64,000 bases of DNA from contig NZ_JAINVV010000006.1 of the NCBI RefSeq assembly GCF_019880585.1, forward strand, positions 186,001 to 250,000, given 5' to 3'. Every line of letters begins with the position of its first letter. Within the stretch, counting starts at the first letter, position 1. Source of the stretch: Sphingomonas colocasiae (GTDB lineage Bacteria > Pseudomonadota > Alphaproteobacteria > Sphingomonadales > Sphingomonadaceae). The notes beneath the pieces were generated by a model. It did not search any database. It was given only the letters and a program-made list of their open reading frames with translations, and was not told the DNA's origin. Below, in pieces: positions 57,880-64,000 of this stretch. A program made the translations under genes and the position numbers.

Positions 57880-59219
57880 TGACCATCCGTCCCACCCTGT
57901 CGATTGCGCTTCTGCTCACACTCGCCGCGTGTGGCGGCAGCGGCCCGGCGCTCGACCAGACCGGCCCCGATCCGCGCCTGCCGGAACGCGACCAGACGCT
58001 CGTCCCGCCGATGAAGATCGCGCGCCAGACACCTTGGAACGGCGCGACCCCGACCGTTCCCAAGGGGTTTGCGATCACCGCGCTGGCGACCGACCTGAAG
58101 ATTCCACGCCAGATGCTCGTCCTGCCCAATGGCGACGTTCTGGTCGCCGAAGGATCGGGCGGCAATGCACCCAAGCTGCGCCCCAAGGACGTGATCGCGG
58201 GCTATATCAAGAGCCTGGGCAAGACGAGCGTGAAGGGCGGCAATCGCATCACGCTGCTGCGCGACGCCGATGGCGACGGACGCGCCGAGACGAAGACTGT
58301 ATTCATCGACAAGCTCGATGCGCCCTATGGCCTGGCGCTGGTCGACGGCACGCTCTACGTCGCCAATCAGGACGCTTTGCTCGCCTTCCCCTATGCCGAT
58401 GGCCAGACCAGCATCACCGCGCCCGGCCGCGAAGTCACAAAATTGCCGTCGCGCGTCAACCATCACTGGACCAAGGCGCTGACCACCAGTGCCGACGGCA
58501 CGAAACTCTATGTCGGCATCGGATCGAACAGCAATGTCGGCGAACGCGGCATGGCGATCGAGGAGGATCGCGCGGTCATCTGGGAGATCGACCGGGCGAC
58601 CGGCGCGCGCAGCGTCTATGCATCGGGCATCCGCAATCCCACCGCGCTGGCGATCGACCCCTGGCAGGGCGCGGTCTGGGCAGTGGTGAACGAGCGCGAC
58701 GAACTGGGGCCGCAGCTCGTGCCGGATTATCTGACAGCGGTGCGGCCGGGCGGATTCTATGGCTGGCCATACAGCTATTGGGGTCACAACGTCGATCCAC
58801 GCGTACATCCCCAGAAGCCCGACATGGTCGCACGCGCGTTGACGCCCGATTATGCACTGGGATCGCATGTCGCCGCCCTCGGACTCAGCTTCATGCCGCA
58901 GGGCAATTTCCCGGGCTTCGGCGACGGCGCTTTCGTCGGACAGCATGGCAGCTGGAACCGGCAGGACCTGGCGGGATACAAGGTGGTGTGGGTGCCCTTC
59001 GCCGGCGGCCGGCCGTCAGGCAAGCCTGCCGATTTCGTGACCGGCTTTATCGAGGGCGGCAAGGCGCGCGGTCGCCCGGTCGGCGTGACATTCGATTCCC
59101 GTAGCCGCGCGCTGCTGATCGCCGACGACCTGTCCAACACCGTCTGGCGGGTCGTGCCGCTCGGACAGGCCGCGCCGCCGACGCCGGCGGCGACACCTGC
59201 TCCATCGGGAGCATCATGA
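57879..59219 (+). CDS. PQQ-dependent sugar dehydrogenase-like (sorbosone dehydrogenase) lipoprotein
   Basis: The 446-residue protein has a lipoprotein signal (about 1-18; LLLTLAACGGS) and a six-bladed propeller with PKGFAITALATDLKIPRQML, GGNRITLLRDADGDGRAETK, LPSRVNHHWTKALTTSADGT, SGIRNPTALAIDPWQGAVWA, GGFYGWPYSYWGHNVDPR and GDGAFVGQHGSWNRQDLAGY. This resembles the sorbosone dehydrogenase group of PQQ enzymes. Electrons could go to the cytochromes encoded downstream. No pqq genes lie in the window. The gene overlaps the DUF2231 stop by one base and ctaG by four. Confidence 0.88.
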   Translation: MTIRPTLSIALLLTLAACGGSGPALDQTGPDPRLPERDQTLVPPMKIARQTPWNGATPTVPKGFAITALATDLKIPRQMLVLPNGDVLVAEGSGGNAPKLRPKDVIAGYIKSLGKTSVKGGNRITLLRDADGDGRAETKTVFIDKLDAPYGLALVDGTLYVANQDALLAFPYADGQTSITAPGREVTKLPSRVNHHWTKALTTSADGTKLYVGIGSNSNVGERGMAIEEDRAVIWEIDRATGARSVYASGIRNPTALAIDPWQGAVWAVVNERDELGPQLVPDYLTAVRPGGFYGWPYSYWGHNVDPRVHPQKPDMVARALTPDYALGSHVAALGLSFMPQGNFPGFGDGAFVGQHGSWNRQDLAGYKVVWVPFAGGRPSGKPADFVTGFIEGGKARGRPVGVTFDSRSRALLIADDLSNTVWRVVPLGQAAPPTPAATPAPSGAS

Positions 59220-59923
59220 GCTGGACGCCCTATTGCGGCGGCGCCCCCGATCCCGAAGGGTGGCTGACGCAATGGAACGGCGATCCGGTGCTGATCTCGG
59301 CGATGCTGCTGGCCGCCCTGCTCGGCTGGCGGCGTGAACCGGACCGTCCGGCCTTCGCGGCCGGATGGATGCTGCTCGCCTTGCTGTTCGTCTCGCCGCT
59401 CTGCGCGCTGACCAGCGCATTGTTCTCAGCCCGCGTCGCGCATCACGTCGTCATGGTCGGCGTGGCGGCGCCGCTGCTGGTCCGCGCATTCGATCTGCGG
59501 GCCGGCGCGCTCATTCCGGCGACCGCGGTTTCGATCCTGATCTTCTACGGTTGGCACTGGCCCGCAGTTTATGCGGCGGCGCTGTCCGACGACGCCGTCT
59601 TCTGGATATTGCAGATCGCGCTGCTCGCAAGCGCGACCTGGTTCTGGGCCGCGATCCACACCGCCGGCGCACCGGCCGCGGTCGCGACCCTGCTCGTGAC
59701 GATGGTGGCGATGGGCCTGCTCGGCGCACTGCTGACTTTCGCCGGAAACGCGCTGTATGCGCCGCACTTGCTGACCACCTACGCCTGGGGGCTGGATCCG
59801 ATCGAGGACCAGCAGCTCGCCGGCCTGATCATGTGGGCTCCGGCTGCGGGGCTCTATCTCGCGGCGGCGCTCGGCATCGCCTGGCGTACGCTCGCGCCCC
59901 GATCGGAAGAAGCGGCCGCATGA
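59216..59923 (+). CDS. ctaG: CtaG (caa3-type) cytochrome c oxidase assembly protein
   Basis: The 235-residue protein has about six membrane helices with SPLCALTSALFSARVAHHVV (about 62-81), LIFYGWHWPAVYAAALSDDA (about 108-127), and LLTTYAWGLDPIEDQQLAGL-IMW near 184-206, the caa3-type CtaG pattern (not the copper-chaperone Cox11/CtaG). The His residues may bind copper or haem. It is coupled by four-base overlaps to the genes on both sides, supporting a role in assembling the oxidase encoded at 61300 onwards. Confidence 0.9.
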   Translation: MSWTPYCGGAPDPEGWLTQWNGDPVLISAMLLAALLGWRREPDRPAFAAGWMLLALLFVSPLCALTSALFSARVAHHVVMVGVAAPLLVRAFDLRAGALIPATAVSILIFYGWHWPAVYAAALSDDAVFWILQIALLASATWFWAAIHTAGAPAAVATLLVTMVAMGLLGALLTFAGNALYAPHLLTTYAWGLDPIEDQQLAGLIMWAPAAGLYLAAALGIAWRTLAPRSEEAAA

Positions 59924-60588
59924 TCAAGGTGATCCGCGCATGGGCACTGCGCCACACCGCCGAGCGGCGCTATTCGCCGGTCGGTCAGGGGTTCCACTGG
60001 ACGATGGCCGCGCTGATCAGTTTCCAGCTCTATTGGGGCTGGTCGATGAGCCGGATGCCGGTAGGGAACGACAAGCTCGACGCCTATCGCGTCCATGCCG
60101 AGCTCGGCCTGCTGATGTTCGTACTGGCGGCTTTGCGCGCGATCTGGCGGCTGATCGTCCCCGGTCCGATCAACGATGCGGACCGGCTGGGCTGGCAGAC
60201 ATGGGCGGCGCATATCACCCATGTCCTTTTCTATATCTGCTTCTTCGGCCTGCCCTTGAGCGGCTGGGCGATGTGGTCGGCGCTGGGCGATGGATCGCCG
60301 CTCAGCATCGCGGGCCTCATCCCCTGGCCGCAAATGCCCTTCCATTCACTCGCCAAATCGCTGCAATGGCTGGTCCTCGACTGGTCGGAGGCCATCCATG
60401 TCGCGCTGATCCTGTTGCTGGTCGTCATGATCCCGATCCACGTCGGTGCGGCGCTGAAGCATCATTTCTGGGATCGCCACGATGTGCTGCTGGGGATGCT
60501 GCCCGAACTGCCCGAGGACGAAGCCCGGGAAGGCCCGCCGCGTAGCGCGATACCGCGCGGATCTCGGCCGCGGACAGCCGGCGGCTGA
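59920..60588 (+). CDS. Cytochrome b561-like membrane protein
   Basis: The 222-residue protein has four membrane helices with haem-ligand His in VGQGFHWTMAALISFQLYWG, YRVHAELGLLMFVLAALRAI, HITHVLFYICFFGLPLSGWA and WSEAIHVALILLLVVMIPIH-VGAAL. It would move electrons in the membrane near the PQQ dehydrogenase. The last 35 residues are polar and lie over the 3' end of the convergent cytochrome c gene (164-base overlap), so this tail is poorly constrained. Confidence 0.9.
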   Translation: MIKVIRAWALRHTAERRYSPVGQGFHWTMAALISFQLYWGWSMSRMPVGNDKLDAYRVHAELGLLMFVLAALRAIWRLIVPGPINDADRLGWQTWAAHITHVLFYICFFGLPLSGWAMWSALGDGSPLSIAGLIPWPQMPFHSLAKSLQWLVLDWSEAIHVALILLLVVMIPIHVGAALKHHFWDRHDVLLGMLPELPEDEAREGPPRSAIPRGSRPRTAGG

Positions 60589-61165
60589 TCTCGCGCATCT
60601 CGCCGAGCGGATCATTGTGCCGACGCCCCGTCCGCCAGGCGTCGAGCTGTCCGGCCAGGTAGGCGGCGGGCTGACGTCCGAGCGGCGGATTGCCCGGACC
60701 GACACCTTCCCCGGCAACGCCATGACACTGTGCACAGGGCCGAAGCCCGCGCGAGGGATCGCCCCGCAGATAAAGCGCGGCGCCTTCCGGGTTCTCCGAG
60801 TCCTCCATCTCCGTCCCCTTGAAATCCAGCCCGGCATAATAGGCCGAGACGCGCGCCCGCGCCTCGCCATCCAGCCGCCGCACGATCGCGCGCATCAGGG
60901 CATGGTCGCGCCGGCCGTTCGCATAATCGTCGAGCTGGCGGTGGAGATAGCCAGGATCGAGCCCCGCGAGCCGCGGGGTCGCGCCGCCATCACCCTCGCC
61001 GCTCAGGCCATGGCACCGCATGCAGGCCGCGGCCGGGCCGGCATCGCCGCCACCGAACGCGATCACCTCGCCGGAGGCGGAAAACAGGTCTTCCTCAGGT
61101 GCCTGCGGTGCACAGGCCATGACAGCCATGGCGGCAAGCAAAGGAAAAACCAGGGTGCGCAGCAT
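60425..61165 (-). CDS. Di-haem cytochrome c (c4-like) lipoprotein
   Basis: The 246-residue protein has a lipoprotein signal (about 1-18; LLAAMAVMACAPQ), haem site 1 at CMRCH (about 48-52), then LDPGYLHRQLDDYANGRRDH, and haem site 2 at CAQCH (about 142-146) with LGRQPAAYLAGQLDAWRTGR. The repeat is the c4-type tandem class I fold. The C-terminus beyond GLPGLRP overlaps the convergent cytochrome b gene. It is transcribed away from the coxB gene, with 134 bases between the two starts. It could carry electrons to the oxidase. Confidence 0.88.
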   Translation of the reverse strand: MLRTLVFPLLAAMAVMACAPQAPEEDLFSASGEVIAFGGGDAGPAAACMRCHGLSGEGDGGATPRLAGLDPGYLHRQLDDYANGRRDHALMRAIVRRLDGEARARVSAYYAGLDFKGTEMEDSENPEGAALYLRGDPSRGLRPCAQCHGVAGEGVGPGNPPLGRQPAAYLAGQLDAWRTGRRHNDPLGEMREISRRLSAAEIRAVSRYAAGLPGLRPRAVRAASPAAHRGDPRNDASAPHRRGSGS

Positions 61166-61173
61166 CGCATCAC

Positions 61174-61201
61174 GGAACCGTTCGCGCTCCGCACCGGTTC
61201 C
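61174..61201. promoter_or_regulatory. Inverted repeat between the cytochrome c and coxB starts
   Basis: GGAACCG (61174-61180) and CGGTTCC (61195-61201) form a 7-bp inverted repeat with a 14-base spacer, just upstream of the cytochrome c ATG at 61165. It may be an operator. It also looks like GGAAC-N17-GGTT on both strands, which is one base from a stress promoter. Confidence 0.35.
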
Positions 61202-61299
61202 CCCTGCGTAACGATTACCGAAAGGGTGGCATTGAGGCGTGGGGCAATCTTGACGGGGCTGATGGCGCGCGAAAGAGCCCCCCATATGCGCGCCGTTCG

Positions 61300-62256
61300 A
61301 TGAACGCCGACCGCCTTGCCCGCGCGCTGTCCGGCTGGCCGCCGCCGGTACTCGATCCCGCAGGTCCGTATTCCGAACCGGTGACGCGGCTCGCCTGGGC
61401 GCTACTGCTCGGCGGGTTCGGGGTGCTCGCGGTCGTGATCGCCGCACTTGCGATCGCCATCTGGGGCGGCCCGGCGCTCAAACGCCGGCTGGGCGGCGAT
61501 CGCGCGATCTGGATCGGCGGTTTCGCCTTTCCTGTGATCGTTCTGACCGCCCTGCTGATCTGGGGACTGACATTGACCAGCCGGCTTTCGGCAACCGATC
61601 CGATCGCGGGCGAAATGCGCGTGCAGGTGACGGGCGAGATGTGGTGGTGGCGCGTCGCCTATCTCGATGAGAGCGGGCGCGAACGCATCCGCGACGCCAA
61701 CGAACTGCATATCCCGGTCGGTCGGCCCGTAATGATCGAGCTGGCATCGGCGGATGTCGTCCACAGCTTCTGGATCCCGCGCCTCGGCGGCAAGATGGAT
61801 ATGATCCCCGGCCGCACCAACCGGTTGCGCATCCAGGCCGATGCGCCGGGCGTTTATGCCGGCCAATGCGCCGAATATTGCGGCGGCCCGCATGCGCTGA
61901 TGGGCTTTGTGGTGATCGCGCATACGCCCGCGGATTTCGTGCGCTGGCAAGCTGGACGAACCGCGCCCGCTCGTCCGCCGGAAAGCGCCGGCCGGCGGTT
62001 GTTCGAGCAACGCGGCTGCGCCGCATGCCATACGGTCGGCGGCACCGCCGCCAACGGCCTTGCCGGGCCCGATCTCAGCCATATCGCGTCACGTCGTTCG
62101 CTGGGCGCGGGCATCCTGCCTAATGACCGCCCAACGCTCAGCCGCTGGATCGCCGACAGCCAGGCGTTGAAGCCCGGCAATCGCATGCCCGCCTATCGAC
62201 AGCTACCCGCCGACGAACTTCGCGCAATCACCGATTATATGGGCAGCCTGAAGTGA
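61300..62256 (+). CDS. coxB: Cytochrome c oxidase subunit II with fused haem-c domain
   Basis: The 318-residue protein has two membrane helices (about 30-55 and 65-90), the periplasmic CuA domain with VTGEMWWWRVAYLDESGRE (aromatic region), SADVVHSFWIPRLGGKMDMI-PGR and QCAEYCGGPHALMGFVVIAH, and a C-terminal cytochrome c (about 225-318; CAACH at about 242-246; Met ligand in NRMPAY). This is the caa3 form in which electrons enter through the fused cytochrome. It overlaps coxA by four bases. Confidence 0.95.
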   Translation: MNADRLARALSGWPPPVLDPAGPYSEPVTRLAWALLLGGFGVLAVVIAALAIAIWGGPALKRRLGGDRAIWIGGFAFPVIVLTALLIWGLTLTSRLSATDPIAGEMRVQVTGEMWWWRVAYLDESGRERIRDANELHIPVGRPVMIELASADVVHSFWIPRLGGKMDMIPGRTNRLRIQADAPGVYAGQCAEYCGGPHALMGFVVIAHTPADFVRWQAGRTAPARPPESAGRRLFEQRGCAACHTVGGTAANGLAGPDLSHIASRRSLGAGILPNDRPTLSRWIADSQALKPGNRMPAYRQLPADELRAITDYMGSLK

Positions 62257-64000
62257 AGTCGGAAACCGGCTTCGACCACGCGCTCTACGATCGCTTCCCC
62301 ACGAAGGAGGCGCGTCCGAACGGCGAGGTGGAGGAACTGGAGCGGATCTGGTGCGCGCCCAGGGGCTGGCAATATCTGACCGTCGTCAACAACAATTATG
62401 TCGGCGTCTATTATCTCGGCACCGCATTCCTGTTCTTCCTGCTGGCGGGCGCGCTTGCGCTGCTGATGCGCGTCCAGCTCGCCGCGCCCTTGCTCGAGAT
62501 ACTGCCGCAGGGCACGTACAACCAGGTCTTCACCATGCACGGCACGGTGATGATGTTCCTGTTCGCGGTGCCGGCCGTCGAGGCCGCCGGCGTGCTGCTG
62601 CTGCCGCAGATGCTTGCCGCGCGCGACCTGCCTTTCCCCCGCCTCTCCGCCTATGCCTTCTGGGCCTATGCCGTGGGCGGGCTCTGCTTCTTCGCCTCGC
62701 TCTTTATCGGGCTGGCCCCGGACGGGGGGTGGTTCATGTATCCGCCGCTGACGTCCAAGGCCTATTCGCCCGGGATCAACACCGATTTCTGGCTGCTTGG
62801 CATCGGTTTCATCGAGATTTCCGCTATCGCCGGCGCCATCGAGATCATCGTCGGCGTGCTGCGCACGCGCGCGCCGAACATGAGCCTCGACCGGATGCCG
62901 ATCTTCGCCTGGGCGATGCTGGTGTTCGCGGGGATGATCATCATCGCATTTCCCAGCGTGATCCTCGCCACATTGCTGCTCGAGATCGAGCGTGCATTCA
63001 ATTGGCCCTTCTTCGACGCGACGCGCGGCGGAGACCCGGTGTTGTGGCAGCATCTCTTCTGGTTCTTCGGTCACCCGGAGGTCTACATCATCTTCCTGCC
63101 CGCGGCCGGGATGCTCTCGATGATCGTCGCATCCGTCTCGCGCGCCGAGCTGGTCGGCTATCGCCTGATCGTGCTCGCCATGCTGGCGACGGGCTTCATC
63201 AGCTTCGGCGTCTGGGCGCATCACATGTTCGCGATCGGCATGCCCCCGATGTCGAACGGCTTCTTTTCCGCCGCGTCGATGGCGGTGAGCGTGCCCGCCG
63301 GCATCCAGGTCTTCTCGTGGATCGCGACGATCGCGGTCGGCCGGCGCAGTTTCTCCACGCCCGCGCTGTTCGTGATCGGTTCATTGCTGGTGTTCGTGAC
63401 CGGCGGCCTCACCGGCGTGATGGTCGCGATGGTGCCTTTCGACTGGCAGGCGCATGACAGCTATTTCATCGTCGCCCATCTCCATTACGTGCTGATCGGC
63501 GGCATGGTCTTCCCGCTTTTCGCCGCCTTTTATTACTGGATCCCCATGGTCTCGAAGCGGGCACTGTCCGAGCGGCTCGGCCGCTGGATCTTCGCGCTGA
63601 TGTTCATCGGCATGAACATCGCCTTCATGCCGATGCACCTGGCCGGGCTGATGGGCATGCCGCGCCGGGTCTATACCTATCTTCCCGATCGCGGCTGGGA
63701 TCTGCCGAACCTGATCTCCACTTTCGGTGCCTTCGTGCTTGCGGCCGGCGTGCTGCTGTTCGTGATCGACCTGATCCGCAATTTCCGACCCGCCCCGGCA
63801 GAGGGCAATGCCGGCAACGTCTATGGCGGTGGAACGCTCGAATGGCTGCCGAGCGCGCTCTATTCGACGCGCTCGATCCCCGTCATCCACAGCCGCGAGC
63901 CGCTCTGGGACCAGCCGGGCATTTGCGACGATGTCGCGGCAGGCCGCTATTTCCTGCCGCGATCCGCGACCGGCAAGCGCGAGACGATCGTGACCAGCCC
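62253..64000 (+). CDS. coxA: Cytochrome c oxidase subunit I (3' end outside window)
   Basis: The 582 codons in the window include the haem-copper core: MHGTVMMFLFAVP (haem ligand), WQHLFWFFGHPEVYIIFL (about 264-281; CuB His and the linked Tyr), WAHHMFAIGMP (CuB ligands) and DSYFIVAHLHYVLIGGMVFP (haem ligands). After the last core helix the frame continues with ALYSTRSIPVIHSREPLW and more, as in subunit I proteins that carry a fused subunit III. The start is GTG at 62253, overlapping the coxB stop by four bases. The 3' end is cut by the window edge. Confidence 0.95.
   Translation, partial: MKSETGFDHALYDRFPTKEARPNGEVEELERIWCAPRGWQYLTVVNNNYVGVYYLGTAFLFFLLAGALALLMRVQLAAPLLEILPQGTYNQVFTMHGTVMMFLFAVPAVEAAGVLLLPQMLAARDLPFPRLSAYAFWAYAVGGLCFFASLFIGLAPDGGWFMYPPLTSKAYSPGINTDFWLLGIGFIEISAIAGAIEIIVGVLRTRAPNMSLDRMPIFAWAMLVFAGMIIIAFPSVILATLLLEIERAFNWPFFDATRGGDPVLWQHLFWFFGHPEVYIIFLPAAGMLSMIVASVSRAELVGYRLIVLAMLATGFISFGVWAHHMFAIGMPPMSNGFFSAASMAVSVPAGIQVFSWIATIAVGRRSFSTPALFVIGSLLVFVTGGLTGVMVAMVPFDWQAHDSYFIVAHLHYVLIGGMVFPLFAAFYYWIPMVSKRALSERLGRWIFALMFIGMNIAFMPMHLAGLMGMPRRVYTYLPDRGWDLPNLISTFGAFVLAAGVLLFVIDLIRNFRPAPAEGNAGNVYGGGTLEWLPSALYSTRSIPVIHSREPLWDQPGICDDVAAGRYFLPRSATGKRETIVTS

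Noticed and set aside
1-64000. tRNA, rRNA, CRISPR arrays, insertion sequences or phage attachment sites
   Set aside because: I looked for conserved tRNA arms, regular direct repeats with spacers and transposase motifs and saw none.

Overview
The window reads as chromosomal DNA of a GC-rich alphaproteobacterium, most likely a member of the Sphingomonadaceae (Sphingomonas-like). Supporting signs are alphaproteobacterial SOS boxes (GTTC-N7-GTTC), GGAAC-N16/17-CRTT general-stress promoters, an ImuA-ImuB-DnaE2 mutasome, TonB-dependent uptake with FecI/FecR-type regulation, and many small genes of families common in sphingomonads. There is no rRNA, tRNA, CRISPR array or insertion sequence.

Layout. 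(1) 0-6 kb: an ECF sigma factor followed on the minus strand by exbB-exbD-tonB and a FecR anti-sigma gene that runs off the left edge, then an Lrp/AsnC regulator and a second tonB. A bipartite element, TGCGG-N16-CGT, occurs before exbB, before fecR and between tonB2 and a cysteine desulfhydrase-like gene. It has the geometry of an ECF promoter. (2) 6-10.3 kb: a Cds1-like PLP enzyme, two antitoxin-like HTH proteins, an SH3-like secreted protein, and four genes that each overlap the next by four bases. Those four include a 34-codon gene and an SRAP-family protein without its catalytic residues. (3) 10.8-18.3 kb: SOS mutagenesis block (dnaE2, imuB, imuA, DUF1810, SRAP, divergent SRAP-like), with two exact GTTC-N7-GTTC boxes. 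(4) 18.4-19.4 kb: a chimeric, frameshifted relic joining the 5' part of a 3-methyladenine DNA glycosylase gene to the 3' part of an alpha/beta hydrolase gene. (5) 19.6-29.5 kb: a catabolic locus on the minus strand with a LuxR-type (MalT-like) regulator, TonB-dependent receptor, DUF917, hydantoinase-like ATPase, DUF917 and an MFS permease. (6) 29.7-37.3 kb: a universal stress protein and a complete Mrp-type cation/proton antiporter (mrpAB fusion, C, D, E, F, G).

(7) 37.4-57.9 kb: a stress island of short operons with SDRs, exonuclease III, a GntA-like N-hydroxylase with DUF1989, a ClpP-like protease, a Crp/Fnr regulator, hemerythrins, CinA, CsbD, DUF4142, DUF3597, DUF6766, GH130, a CDF transporter, App1 and DedA, plus several very small genes. 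Two exact and several near GGAAC-N16/17-C(G/A)TT promoters suggest control by the general stress sigma factor EcfG. A 24-codon gene at 53.7 kb has a near-perfect Shine-Dalgarno sequence and its own terminator-like hairpin. (8) 57.9-64 kb: a PQQ-type sugar dehydrogenase-like protein, CtaG, cytochrome b561, a di-haem cytochrome c, cytochrome oxidase subunit II with a fused haem-c domain, and subunit I running off the right edge.

The points most worth following are the shared ECF-type element, the DUF917/hydantoinase locus, the 24-codon gene, the chimeric relic, and the SRAP family expansion around the SOS block. All functions are inferred from reading the sequence; no database search was run.
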